Source of the DNA: Diphasiastrum complanatum
Taxonomy: Eukaryota; Streptophyta; Lycopodiopsida; Lycopodiales; Lycopodiaceae
Direction of reading: 5' to 3'
Assembly: GCA_029204225.1 (NCBI GenBank)
Contig: CM055097.1
Coordinates: forward strand, 3,504,620-3,568,619
Length of the DNA: 64,000 bases
Shown: piece by piece, positions 1 to 11,440 of the stretch
How positions within the stretch are numbered: the stretch's first letter is position 1
How the letters are laid out: every line of letters starts with the position of its first letter
Notes under the pieces: model-generated
The model's database searches: none
Told to the model about the DNA's origin: nothing
The model's input: the letters and a program-made list of their open reading frames with translations, nothing else
Made by a program: the position numbers and the translations under genes

Positions 1-610
1 TATAATTGAATTCTTCACCTAAACATCTGAGATTTCTAAATCATTGGCAATTAACTTGAGTAGTTGATTACTCCTGGATGAAGTTAATTGGTAAAATGAT
101 CAGTGTGATGTGGATTCACCAGAAACTGATGGTTTGAATTATATTGCTTGTAAGACACATGATTAGTGAATCACTTAGTTCATCAGTTAAAATTATGCAC
201 ATTGGATATACAGTATTCTTGGGATAGAGTAGTCCTTAGTTAAGGAATTGACTCAGCTCATTAGTGATTGTATCCCAGAGAGCTCAATTGGATAACTAAT
301 CATAATGAATCCGAGAATAATAACTGAATTGATATTCAGTAGGACTTTGGGTATCCAGATTTGATTCTAGACGGTAATCTGAAGTTTTTTGTAGTTGAAG
401 ATGATTGTCATTATCATTTTGGTATGCTTTCTGTCTTTGATTACCAGAGGCATATAGAACTTGAATATCTAGCACTTCTGTCAAAGAATCCTATTTGGAG
501 AATATTCCTAAAATCCAGTATTTTCCTAGTGGAAAAGATTTTGGGATGATTCTTACTTTTCCTGAGTTACGTTGGACATATACTCCAGTATCCTGTAAAT
601 GATTAGCCAA
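1..610 (+). repeat. AT-rich repeat, inverted partner of 18955-19560
   Basis: Read on the minus strand, 18955-19560 matches this stretch at roughly 85-90% by eye. Landmarks shared in the same order are a TGTATCCCAGAGAGCTCAAT block, a GGACTTTGGGTATC block and an AGTTGAAGATGATTGTCAT block. No open frame of note is present. The partner lies inside the long minus-strand retroelement at 17.76-28.28 kb, so this is probably a plus-strand piece of the same family entering from the left of the window. Similarity stops near 605-615, about 330 bp from the helicase exon. Confidence 0.75.
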
Positions 611-942
611 CTGCTTCAGGATATGCATTTCTGGAATTATCTACTTTAAGGCATTTACATTAGCAATACAATTCAGCATGTGTCTTTGGCTTTTCCATTC
701 ATGCCAAACATTTGAGGTAAATGACATTGTTAGTAAGGGAGAGTTGAGGTAACACTACAACCAAAACATTCATCCACTGCTGAGGGAGTTCTTGACATTA
801 GAATTGATGTCTTTGTTGCCAGCACCAACAATCGTATAGGGACGTAGTGACCGACCCTCTTTCACTAGAGCGTATGTGGAATGTGAAACACCGATACACT
901 GCTTACTAAACAAAACCCTGATCTGAAGGAACTGTAAAGAAC

Positions 943-1479
943 CTGAACAAGTGGGAGCATGTAAGCCAAAGTCTTGCCAGACCCTGTGTGCGATGCAATA
1001 ACCACACTTTCGCCCTTTAATATGGCAGGTATTCCCAAACTCTGCACCTCCGTTGGCTCCAACAGTTTCAGTTCATGAACAGCAGTCATGAGCTCGTCAC
1101 TCAACCCTAGCTCCTTGAAGGAAACGATCAGCGGCTCCACTGCTTTGGCCACTTCCTTTAGCTGCGGCTGTTGCAGTAGTTTTGGAGAGGATTTAAAAGC
1201 AGCATCTCTTGCCTGCCTTGACCTCAACTTTTCCAGAAGGCTGGTGACAGCTGAAGAAGATTGGCCCTGAGATGATGTCATGGGAACAGCATCAGCGGGG
1301 GTGGTGGTCTGAACCATACTTAACACGGTGAATCTCCGTCTAAAGCAAAACCTTTTGCTACCAGGAGGAAATAGGCAGGCAATGCGCAGTATGTCGAAAT
1401 GTCCGATACTTTGGCTTGATGCCAACAAAGCATGCCGAGATAAAGACGCCATCCTTGTAGAGCTTATCTTTAACGCCAT
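943..1479 (-). CDS. DEAD-box RNA helicase, first coding exon (partial; RH39/RH22-like)
   Basis: The exon encodes 179 residues. Residues 1-60 are rich in Ser, Arg and Ala and poor in acidic residues, as in a plastid or mitochondrial targeting peptide. The Q motif runs from Phe121 ([11 protein letters not shown]) to Gln146 (PTEVQ), and motif I (Walker A) is ASHTGSGKT at residues 162-170, followed by LAYMLPLVQ. The exon ends in CAG with a GT donor at 941-942 on the minus strand, at the point where related plant helicases continue after motif I. The start at 1479 was chosen because the 28 in-frame codons upstream (to 1563) are hydrophobic and look like 5' UTR. Known family: plastid RH39/RH22-type helicases act in rRNA processing and ribosome assembly; assignment to that subfamily is inference from the Q-motif wording. 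Motifs Ia-VI are not in the window. The intron running to lower coordinates soon enters repeat DNA, so the gene is either intact with a long intron or broken. Confidence 0.8.
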
Positions 1480-1503
1480 TGCTGCTGCTGCTTGCTTCTC
1501 AAA

Positions 1504-1690
1504 TGCATAAAACAAATGCCACTTCCCCCCGAAAAATAGAGTTAATATAAAAATCAGTTGCACACCCTAGTACCTAGAATTAATCCATTCACTCAATACA
1601 TAAAACAGGTGCCACTTTTCCCAGAAATAGACTTAAAATATGGATCTCATGCACGCCCTAGTGCCTGGAATGAATGCAATTATGTACTGA
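1504..1690. repeat. 93-bp tandem duplication upstream of the helicase exon
   Basis: Two diverged copies begin at 1504 and 1597. Each holds CATAAAACA(A/G)(A/G)TGCCACTT, then an A-rich middle, then CAC(A/G)CCCTAGT(A/G)CCT(A/G)GAAT. The block lies directly 5' of the chosen helicase start, in probable 5' UTR or promoter. No coding role is seen. Confidence 0.7.
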
Positions 1691-1889
1691 CAGCTTTATT
1701 CAGCTTTGAATTGCTGCTTTCAACATGGCTAAGGGAAGAAGACATATTGGTGGAAGCACCGGAGAGAAAGGAACTAACAAACACAAAATCAACTTCCAAA
1801 GGCCTGTAGAGCGTACATGAGATTTGAAGCCAATGCGGGCAAACAGCGAAGAAGGCAGAAAGAAACCGGATCTACGGCTTTGCTTCCCT

Positions 1890-1995
1890 CACTCCCTTTG
1901 TGAGGGTTTGGCGAGATTAGGGTTAAAAGGCCATGGGTTTAGTAGATTAGGGTTTAAGGCATGGGGCCCTAGTGGATCAGGGTTTAAGGCATCAG
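1890..1995 (-). promoter_or_regulatory. telo-box cluster in probable helicase promoter
   Basis: On the minus strand, AACCCTAATCT or a close variant occurs three times (plus-strand 1914-1930, 1943-1958 and, as the variant AAACCCTGATC, 1975-1989), plus AAACCCTCAC near 1900. The spacing is about 30 bp and the intervening sequence is also similar, so this is partly a tandem repeat. Telo boxes (AAACCCTA) are known in plant promoters of translation and ribosome-biogenesis genes, which would suit a helicase of rRNA metabolism. The promoter role is inference. Confidence 0.45.
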
Positions 1996-1999
1996 ACCA

Positions 2000-3120
2000 G
2001 GCCCATTGCCAAGGTAACCTGCCTCTCCTATACACATAAGATCATGAAATGTGCCCACGGCCCATATTCGTTATCTAGTCTTGATGATGTTATTGTGTTG
2101 AGGCGCACTCTTAACCACTGGTGTAGAATATTCCATCACGAGGGGGATATGAGTATAGTAAGCTTGGCAGTGATGAGAATTACGCTCATTCCACAACATC
2201 CATCTTCTCACACGTGGTAAGTTGGTATATCATGCTTGAGTTGGGTCGACACCCACGTTCGCTCCCCGTGATCCTACATGTTGATACCAAGGGGTCAATG
2301 GGCCAAACAATCCGCATAACTTAAATCGCGGATTGTTAATACTCTTCGTGAAACATTTTCACAAGATGTGGAATTCAACACGAAAAAATAAATAAATACT
2401 ATCATGGATCACTCTACTAGTATGAACCTCATTTTGATTGCTCGTTGTGAGATAGCATGGCACATTGGGCCAATCCAAGTAGATTTATCACTAACTAACT
2501 TGATCAGAGTATTAATTAATTTCAATAATCAAATGAGTGATTGAGTGGGCAATCAATAAACTGAGTATATGATTGATTATTTGATTTTGATCATTCCATT
2601 GTGAAAGAAAGACTGACTGAGATCATCACTCATCTTGGACAAGAGTTCACACTAAAAGCTTCGAACATTGACCGCTATGTAAATCTTAAAATTAATTGAG
2701 ATAGGCCTGCGCGTACTATCTACATGGATGAAATCAAATGGAAAGACTGTCAAGAAGTTTGGATTACAATACTAGCATATTCGAATTGCAAATTAGCTCA
2801 AATTGAAATCATGGATTCTCGATCGAGTGATTTTGGTGAAGGTTTGAAAGAAGACGACAAATATTATGTTAAATTTCAAATTGAGATAGTTATTTTGATT
2901 ACTATGAGAGGCCATATGGACCATATCATCTTTAGGACATCTTTAAGTGTTGCCCCACCCAAGCAATTTTCTTGATATCAAGGATAGGTTCCCAAATGTT
3001 ACTAGAATATTAGATTTTCATTAAGCATAAATAGAATATACATGGATAAATAAAAAAACAAAATGTTGGCATGTCATTAACAAATTTTATTATATTTGTT
3101 CAGTTTAAACAGTTTCATAA
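2000..3120. other. intergenic, no feature recognised
   Basis: This stretch is AT-rich. The small ORFs (for example 2724-2975) have no recognisable motif. A TGATTGA-rich patch lies at 2520-2600. I see no terminal repeats or gene structure. Confidence 0.5.
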
Positions 3121-3356
3121 TGACTACTTATGATGTGGCATAGCGTAGCTGGCTACAATGTGTATGTGTCATCGACGATGTCATCATCATCAGATAGTGA
3201 TTCATCTCATAATCGCAACAACGGGTATATATTGTTATTGATATTGACAACAATTGCACTTTATTTTTTATTTGAATATGATTGTATAATACATTTAATT
3301 TTTTTATTTGGTGTTTTCTTGCAAATTTATTTTTACAATGACATTTCAATGGAATT

Positions 3357-3521
3357 ATGAATTCACGTGATTTGGAGAAAGAAAAAGAAATTGAGATCTA
3401 CTATAGAAGAAAGGAGCAAGCAAGCCCAAAGTTCAATGAACAACTATTGATTGGTTCATCTTCATCTTCAAGCTCTTCCACCAGTCGACGTAGATCACTT
3501 GTTGATCCATCACGGGTATGA
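3357..3521 (+). pseudogene. possible exon of an unrecognised gene or DNA transposon
   Basis: ATG at 3357 opens a short frame: a charged stretch beginning MNSRDLEKEKEIEIYYRRKE, then a run of eight Ser, then TSRRRSLVDPSR. It meets a GT (CGG|GTATGA) at about 3518 and stops right after. A second exon-like stretch, about 3548-3643, encodes VLRFGEDSEIVFCSLESQ and ends AAG|GTTGCA. The composition (basic, Ser run, DPSR) resembles N-termini of some plant transposase-associated proteins, but no family can be named. It is flanking DNA next to the inverted end of Copia-1. Confidence 0.25.
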
Positions 3522-3765
3522 ATATTGATTTATGTCATTATTTGTTTTTTCGTAATAGTGGTGTACTTCGATTTGGTGAGGATAGTGAAATAGTATTTTG
3601 CTCTTTGGAAAGCCAAAACGACACCACTCCATCACAAATGAAGGTTGCAAATGCACTAAATGTACAAAGCCTATTTTGTCAATTTTCAATTATTCACATG
3701 CTATAATTTGTCAATTTTTACATGAATGACATGGAAGAATTTGTGCTACAGTATCACTTATCATT

Positions 3766-5020
3766 GGCAATTTTGCTACGGATAGAAGATCTTTGTCAAG
3801 AGTAGGGACATAGAGAACTTCCTCCAGTTTCTTGTCACCCTGATTCGTGTCCAGCCATAGTACACCAGTTCCATCACCCACGTGTTTAGAACCGTCTCCA
3901 AGTATAATGAATCTCGAATAGTTTGTCTTCTTATGCTCAGACAAAATTTGTTTCGAAGAAACAAAATGTGAGGTGGCTCCTGAATCAAGTACTACTTCTC
4001 GAATTGAATTAGATAAACAACATAGATCAGCACTAACATAAGCTGCTGAGTTCCTTGTTGCCCTGTCTTCTACTGCTCTAGAGCATTATGCTTTGTCTTC
4101 GACATAGTTTAAATTTGAAGGTTCACTTCGATTCTGCTCCTTTTTGTTTATGGGATTCTGATAACAGTCTACTGTTGCATGACCCCATTTATGACAATGA
4201 ATGCATTCAATCTCTGGATTTAACCAACACTTATCTTCTGTGTGACCTGATCTTTTGCATTTGTTGCAAACCTTCTTATCACCAGAATTCTTTTGTTGTT
4301 TTTCAGATTGTTGATCATTAGTCTTAGACTCATTTTTTTTAAACGATGACTCCTTAAACTTAGACTTCTTAGAAGATTTATTATTCTCAATAAATAGAGC
4401 ATTTTCGGAATCACCATTGTCATCATAGCGTTCACGAGCTTCTACTTCCTCTCTAACTCCGTCTATTGCGTTTTGAAGTGTCATTGTGGCATCTTTTGTC
4501 AATAAGGTTCGAGTTGTGTGGAATGACCTGGGTAGGGCTCAAAGAAAACAACTAAGTTGTGTTGGTTTGATTCTGCTTCTAACCGTTGAATCCTTGGATT
4601 TCGCCTTGTAATAAGCGCGGATTCTTGATCATGCCAGAATTTTACAAGGAAATAAACAAGTCTTTTATCTTTCGTACGAATGTGTTCAGGTCTTTGCGGT
4701 CCCACTATGGGTAAGTTAATTGGTCTTCCAAGAACATGATCTGATTACGAGATCGAGTCTCATTCTTGGTTTGCAATTCTTCCCATGAATCTTTTGCGTT
4801 CAAAATTGATGTAAGATCTAGCATTATATTGTCATGCACTGAAGATGCAATAATTGCTATAGCTTTGTCATTTCTCAAACTCCATTATCAAAATTCTTTG
4901 CCAAGAGTAGCTACTGGCTTCTCATCTATTGGTTCTACCCATTGCCAAAGACCTTCACCCTTCAATATGAGTGAAGTCTTTAATTTCCAGATCAAATAGT
5001 TTGAACCTTCTAGATCCCAT
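3766..5020 (-). pseudogene. Copia-1 gag and protease (inverted segment, decayed)
   Basis: Minus-strand reading begins with ATG at 5020 (MGSRRFKLFDLEIKDF). It passes a UBN2-type gag (NIMLDLTSILNAKDSWEEL around 4800-4870), a basic Lys/Ser tract, and a double zinc knuckle near 4160-4270 (CNKCKRSGHTEDKC, then CIHCHKWGHATVDC). It ends in the protease C-terminal half (FIILGDGSKHVGDGTG, then LLSVAKL at about 3775). Stops and frameshifts split it into several frames. It would make the nucleocapsid and maturation protease of a copia element; it is non-functional. The catalytic protease D-S-G segment falls in the 3950-4080 stretch. Confidence 0.8.
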
Positions 5021-5707
5021 CTCTTGTTGTCTTATCTCACTGTTGTGTCTCTGATTGAATGAGTCTGAGAATCTCTTCAATTTGAGTGTCTGAGAGTTGG
5101 TTACAACGAGTAGTACACATGTATTTATATTGCTACAAGACATATCTTTTGGTCTTTTATTTACAGGTCTTTTGGCCTTTTAACTTTGTAACAGTAAATC
5201 TAACCGTTTACGACGATTGATATTCCAATAGACGCTCTATTTTCAGGGTCGAATTATTTTTGTTCGCGAATTGTTTGCGATAGTCCATCTCTTCGTCACA
5301 ACTTCGTGTTTCGCGAACTATTCGCGACACTTGTCTCTTCGTGACATTTTTGTCTTTCGCAAATTGTTCGTGACAGAGGACAAATTTGAACTTGAAGAAG
5401 AATCAGAAGATTTTGTGAATTGTTCGCGACAATTTTGCGACATCTCAGGTTTGAACAAGAAACAAAATATTTCGCGACAAAATTTTGTTCACTAATCTTT
5501 CGAGCATCAACAAGAAAACTACGAGCTTCTACAAGAAACTGTTTCGCGAATCTTTCGAATTGACTACAAGATAAATTTTACGAATCCTTCGAGGTTGATC
5601 ACAAATAGAAATGTTTCGAGTTCGTGTTCATTTCTTTCTCATCCTTTGTCAAGTAAATTGCGCGCTTTGTTAGTAGAATCGAGATCTATCTGATCAGGTG
5701 TTCTACA
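5020..5707 (-). mobile_element. Copia-1 5' LTR (inverted, 3' end missing)
   Basis: The minus-strand start TGTAGAACAC (5707-5698) matches the 3' LTR start at 11870. Homology runs through the TCGCGAA-rich centre and the CAAAAGAC repeats to CAACAAGAGATG, and then jumps straight to the gag start. Compared with the 3' LTR it lacks the last ~243 bp, and the element lacks the tRNA primer site. TCGCGA-type motifs recur in U3. Confidence 0.85.
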
Positions 5708-5827
5708 TATTGGATCCTCTGTGTGCACTCCATTTTCTCAAATATGATGGTTGACAATCCTCCTTGTTCGAATCCTAAGGCCTTTGCATTATGTGTATGC
5801 ACATGGTATATTTTCATCATATTTTGG

Positions 5828-8669
5828 TTGAAACTTGATACAGGCATGTCAGTAACCTTCACAAAGAACTCTTGTAAACTGTTCGAGGAAGATTCTGATA
5901 ACCTGGTTGCTAAAGACAACAGAGTAGAAAATTTGTATCACTTGAACATTCGAACTAGAATCAAACAAGCGAATCAAACTCAGGATTCAACAGATATATT
6001 GTGGCACAAGAGGCTATGTCACATGAACATGGAAGCCTTGTACCAAGCCAATAAAAGTCAGAGAATTGAAGGAGTCGAAATCAAAAGTAGAGATATTTGA
6101 ACTACCTACGAATCTTGTCTTAAAGGCAACAAGACTAGAACACCTTTCAGTAAGGATGTTTATAAAGCAACTAAGGGTACTTGAAATTGTGCATTCAGAT
6201 ATTTGTGGACCATTCAGAGTATTGTCATTGGGTGATGCAAAGTACTTCATTACGTTTATTGATGACTTCAGCAAGTCTGTTGTAGTATACTTTATTCGTA
6301 CCAAATCTGAAGCCTTTGAGAAATTCGATGAGTATACAAATTGACAGACAATAAGTTGAAGCATATTCTCACATATCGTGGAGGTGAGTACATTTCCAAC
6401 GAATTCAAGACTTATTGTACTGATCGAGATATTAAGCATACGAAGACTGCATCTTACACACCTCAGCACAATGGAATAGCTGAAGGAAGGAATCGTACAC
6501 TTATGGAAGCTGCCAGGTGTATGATGGCTCATGCGAAAGCACCAAAATAGTTGTGGGCAGAAGTAGTGGCTACATCAAATTATCTTCAGAATCGTATTCT
6601 GAAATCTCGAATACCGGATAAAACTCCTCATGAGATATGGTGGAAGTCGAAGCCAAATCTAGCACATGTTCAGACATTTGGATGCGCAGTGTATATGCAC
6701 ATACCAGATAAGCTGAGAAAGAAACTCAATGAAAAGACAAAACAAGGTTTTCTGGTAGGATTCGAGTTACATTTGTCATATTATTGTGTCTATGTACCCG
6801 AAACTGGCAAGATAGAAGTTGTTTGAGATGTCAAATTTGATGAGTCGAAATACATAGCAGACAGTAATCTAATCGGCTATGAAATTCTCAAAAACTATTA
6901 TGAGTTACCAACGACGACAGAAATAAAACAAGCAGAAGATAAAAGAGAATTACCAGATTCAAATGGAGGTCAAGATCGAGTACCTAACAGACTCGAATCA
7001 CCAGTTCGAATTCCAGCATAAAAGGTCGAATCAGAATCGAGCTCGAAACCTGCAAAATCGAACTCAAAATTACCTGTGAGAAGATCTGACAAACAACGAA
7101 AACCACCAAAAATGTATGATCATATGTTTTTAATACAGCCATCAAATTTTATGGTTTCTCTGACGAATCTCAAACATTCGAGAAAGCTGTTGATGGACCA
7201 GATAAAGATCGCTAGATTCAGACAATGGAGGATGAAATGTCATCCATGTATAAGAACAATGTACGGACACTTGCACCAATTCCTGATGGCTGGAAAACCA
7301 GTCAAGCGCAAGTATCTACAAGATCAAAACAGGTCTTGATGGAGAAAACATCAGATACAAAGCAAGGTTAGTTGCTAAAGGATTTTCACAGAGGTATGGG
7401 ATTGACTACACTGATACTTTCTCACCGGTAGTCAAACATACATCAATTCACTTGTTATTATCTAAAATTCCATATTGTGGATGAGAAAACTGCTTTCTTG
7501 CACGCATAATTGGAAGAAGACTTATTCATGGACCAACCACGTAGTTTTGTAAACCAAGAATATCCAAAATATGGATGTCACATGAATAAAAGCATTTATG
7601 GTCTAAAACAAGCAGCAAGACAATGGTATAGAAAGAAAGATGAAGCACTACGTTCCTTAGGCTTCAAACCTCTATTTGCTTAATCAAATGTCTATATCAA
7701 GCATGTCCAAAATGAAATAATCATTCTAGTTGTCTATGTTGATGACACGCTTATCTTCTCAAGAAGAAATAACTTAATTTCAGATGCCAAAAGAGACATT
7801 TCTAAAATATTTGAGATCGCTAACCTAGGAGAAGCTAAAATATATCTAGGCTTGCAGATCCTGAGAGACTTTGAAAGTAGTAAGTTGTATCTTCACCAAC
7901 AAAAGTACACTCAAAAGATCATTGAAGGCTTCAACACGCTCGAATGCAAAGGTATGCATACTTCCATGATACCTGGAACAATATTGAATGAGGCAGATTC
8001 TCCGCAGACTCTTGAGGAAGAGGAACGAATGGCCAAAACACCCTATTGTAGGCTGATTGGATCATTGTTATATCTTGCAAACAATACCAGACCTGATATA
8101 GCATTTGCAGTATACAGGCTGAGCCATTATAATCAGAACCCAGGATCATTGCATTGGAAGTTGACGAAAAGAGTACTACAATATCTCTAGGAAACGAAAG
8201 ACTATGGACTGTGTTATTCGAAGGAAGTTGGATTTCATATCGAATCTTACAGTGACGCAAGCTGGGCATCCATAAAGGATGATAGCAAAAATATTTCAGA
8301 AGGTTGTACTCTAGCATCTGGCACAACCATACTCTGGATTAGCAAGAAGCAAACATCAGTAGCTCAATCTTCTTGTGAAGCGAAATATGTAGTAGTAGCC
8401 AAGATGGCAAACAAGCTTATCTGGATCAAACAGATGTTGGAAGGATTTGATGAATCTATTTCTGAACCTTATGTCTTGTTAATGGATAACACTTCAGCAA
8501 TCTATCTTACGAAAGATCATGTATTTCATTCAAAAACGAAGTACACTATCAAGTATCATGTTATTCGGGACTTAGTCGAGAAGAAGATACTGAAGATAGT
8601 CTTCATACCCACAGAGCAGTAAAGCTTTGTTCAAGAAGCAGCGAAGAAGATTGGGGTTAATCCAATTGC
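5828..8669 (+). pseudogene. Copia-1 integrase, reverse transcriptase and RNase H
   Basis: The order is the copia order. Integrase zinc-finger part lies about 5998-6060 (WHKRLCHMN); core first Asp is in HSDICGP (~6200); the second-Asp motif is degraded to TYRGGEYI so that Asp is lost; Glu is in NGIAEGRNRT (~6470-6500); then SRIPDKTPHEIW and a GFLVGF segment. RT spans about 7340-8000, with [33 protein letters not shown] and the intact catalytic VVYVDDTLI (~7730-7750). RNase H covers about 8040-8640 (SLLYLANNTRPDIAFAVYRL, SDASWAS). At least five stops and several frameshifts rule out function. Its last codons run directly into the purine tract once the insertion at 8675-11852 is ignored. Confidence 0.9.
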
Positions 8670-9514
8670 CCACTTGTTGGAAGTATTTCTAGTTCGTGCG
8701 GTGGCTAGATCTACTTACGGGTGTAGTATAGGGATGTAGAGATTCGTCCACTTTTTAAGTTTCTACAACAAGCTTCAACGGTATATGAAAATTACCATGC
8801 AACGTGTGATGTGATCATTTTCTTATACTCTCATACATATTTGGCAAACGTAGTGCAATGGTTCTTTAATTGATGAATAATGTATTTTTGAACCCATTAG
8901 TGTGTCAAAGTGTTTTAGACTTCTAACTTTTGCTTCTTGTAGCTCATTTCTCTTCAAAACCTTGTGTGGCTATAAGAATTTCTTTACAAATACCATATTG
9001 GACACTAAGCGATTTTTCTTTATGATTGGATAGAAATCTTCTAGCTTCAGCACCTCCAATAGATGGTTTTCTTTGTAATCTAAACCAATAGTGAGCTTAA
9101 AAGATACACTTGACAAAGGAGCAGGGGGAAGTGGGATGAGCGATCAGTGGGTTGGTGCAAAAGAGATATTGCTTTGGTAATCATGCTCTAGGTCGATGTT
9201 GATAGCGCTCTGCTAATCTATATTCCTTGCTGGGGATTTTCTGTTTTTGTTATTTTCAACTCTATTCTTCTCTTGCTCCTGCAGGACTAGTTTTGGATTG
9301 TGCTTACATATGTTTGTTAGGTTTTTTAACCTTTCATGTGTTTTTCAACACTCTTTTTGCCCTTTAGCTAGTCATTGTCTCCTCTCTCTGCTCTTTAGTC
9401 TATTGTAGTGTTTTTAACACTCCTAGCTTTGGAATCCATGTTCCCCCTTTTCTTGGTTCCCGCTCGTCTTCTCGCTCTGGTCCGCTTTTGGTGTCTTGAG
9501 TAGAGCGCTTCTTC

Positions 9515-11130
9515 TTGCAGTTTTTGATTCTGGTTTTTTGTCCTTTCATGACTAACAAACATCAAAACCGGCCTTTTTTAAATAAACACATGAATGCTTC
9601 CTTTACCATGTTCAAAAGATCGCCAAAACCTAGCCCTCCCCCTCTGAGGTCTCTTGATACCCCCCCTTTTATTAGTGCGTCTACCCTCAACCCCAGAGGG
9701 CTCCTTCCTCTTCCAACTACTCCCAACCCTCCCATCAACTTCATTGAAGCCCTAAATAATAACCATGTTACTCCGGCTTCTATTGCCTTGGCGGATAAAT
9801 GGGATCCATTGAAAAAGGTTCAAGTATCGGAAGAATCTTGTACTTCCTCTGATGGCAACCTCACTCTCTCCATTCTACCTGACCTCGAAGCTCTTTCAAT
9901 TTTTCAAACCTCTCTTTTTGAGTCTTCTATCGTCCTTTTCTTTGGGACTCTTTCTCTAGATCAATCTTCCATTAAAACTTTTATTTGTCGGTGCATTATC
10001 CCGCGGATCAAGCTCTTCATTAATCTAGATTCTCTAGGGAATAATTGCGTCCTCCTTCACTTTGGCTTGAATGAAGATTCCCTTGTGATCTTCAAGACTT
10101 CTCCCTTCAGATTCAATAGCACTGTAGTTTCTACTTTCAAATACAACAACTCTTGTAAAAATTACAGCAAATAAGGATCCTAAAACACTTGAAATGATGA
10201 GGAAAACAATAGATTATGATTTCATAAGATTAGCACAAGTTGAACCATCAAAATCCATCAAAAATCTATGCTTAAACCTCACTAAATGGCCCAAATCCTT
10301 GAAGAAGGCTTCACACGTGTGAAAGTACGGCCTCCCACAGTCTGAGTACTGTACACCAGACCTACATTCAATCCTATAATCATTAATAATCACAAGTACT
10401 CAAACAATTATGAACATAGAGAGCAATTGCACCATTATGAGAGAAAAATCATGAAATTGCTTGATTGATTTTGGTGAGATATCATCACCTATATATACAT
10501 GATCCATCACGGTTTTGGGCAGGTATGAGTAGCCCTAAACCTATCCCTAATGTTAATTTTGGTGGATCTTTCATCCCTACCAAGTTAGGGTTGGAATCTT
10601 GGAGATCCCTCAACAATGCAAAAATTACCAAAAATAGCTCCTATTTTTTCTCCCTTGTATTTAAGCATAATTTGGACTCATTCCAAAGGTTCTAACACTT
10701 AGGTATACTTGAGAACATCCTTATGAATGGAATCCTATGCTATTTGGCACGTGTGACAAGCCACATCATGACCATCTAACTATTTACAAGTCATATGACC
10801 AAAACTAGTCAAGCTAGAATTGTGAATTTTTAACAACTCTTTCAATCATCACGATGTTGCCTCTATCTTTTTGCCTATGCACCTTTCTCTCTCCTTCTTT
10901 CGAGTCAAATTCAAATGTCTTCTATTTAGTCTTCTATCTTGCCTTGGGGAGGTTCTCAACATTGAGGACGATTTCAACTCTTAGTTTTCTCTCCACATTA
11001 AAGCGTGTCTCTTTTAGAAATTGGCTGACGCTCTCCCTTTCCAGCTCAAGGTTTTTGAGGGTAATGTTTACCATGAGCAAGTTGTTGATACTTGACTTGC
11101 GGAACTGTGGGAAAGAGCTTATGGATTAAT
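9515..11130 (+). pseudogene. LINE ORF1 (DUF4283-like RNA-binding protein), split by a solo LTR
   Basis: The first part (9515-10153) begins with a Pro-rich segment (KRSPKPSPPPLRS). It continues into a domain reading SSIVLFFGTLSLDQSSIKTF, then NNCVLLHFGLNEDSLVIF and SPFRFN, the pattern of the DUF4283 domain of plant L1 ORF1 proteins. The second part resumes after the solo LTR at about 10841 in the same sense, with LPFQLKVFEG, a typical post-DUF4283 strand, then breaks at stops near 10980. A CCHC knuckle is not visible. Known role of the family: nucleic-acid-binding protein coating LINE RNA. This copy is dead. Confidence 0.6.
10154..10835 (-). mobile_element. solo LTR in LINE ORF1 (TSD ACTCT)
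   Basis: The 682-bp unit starts TGTAAAAATTAC and ends GAATTTTTAACA. Perfect 5-bp duplications ACTCT flank it at 10149-10153 and 10836-10840. Termini are inverted (TGTTAAAAATT / AATTTTTACA when read on the minus strand). A TATATATA-like box at 10490-10500 lies in the right place for minus-strand transcription. The unit at 44273-44975 shares the TGTTAAAAATT start and may be related. Confidence 0.9.
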
Positions 11131-11199
11131 GGTCACTAATTGCATTTTCCAACAAATGTTCTGGACGTCCAGCTCTAGTAAAATAGAAACTCCTTGTTA

Positions 11200-11440
11200 A
11201 TTAATAGCTTATGCTGAATGAGCAAGATAATCAAATTTAAAAATAAAAATCCTTGCTAAGGCAAACCCAACTAGCAATGTTGCCAAACTAAGACCTAAAT
11301 TAACACCCAGAGGGTTTGAAAGATAAGTTGCGTCTAACTAAATTAACCCAATAAAAACATGTCACAATAAGCCAATGAAAGGAGGCAAGAGGAGGCCCGA
11401 GCACCTTCCCTCAAGCTATGCACCTTCCAATGGGAACACA
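11200..11440 (+). repeat. LTR-unit segment repeated at 33230-33475
   Basis: The shared blocks in order include CCCAACTAGCAA, AATTAACACCCA, GGAGGCAAGAGGAGGCCCGAG and CTTCCCTCAAGCTATGCACC. By eye similarity is around 80-85%, higher toward the right end. It belongs to the interrupted LTR unit. Confidence 0.75.

Larger units (their letters stand above)
8790..11200 (+). mobile_element. LINE (L1-type) relic carrying ORF1 only
   Basis: It fills the gap between the two halves of the LTR unit. A T-rich, promoter-like leader precedes ORF1 (9515-10153, resuming 10841-11130). An A-rich stretch (AAATTTAAAAATAAAAAT near 11233-11252) could be the degraded tail. No endonuclease or reverse transcriptase domain is seen, which is unusual because LINE copies normally lose the 5' end. 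Borders are approximate. Confidence 0.5.

Noticed and set aside
2225..2300. tRNA or SINE B-box-like words (GTTCGCTCCCC), also GCTTCGAGTCCCCC near 21198
   Set aside because: No cloverleaf, no A box at proper distance and no 3' tail; the second lies in a simple hairpin.
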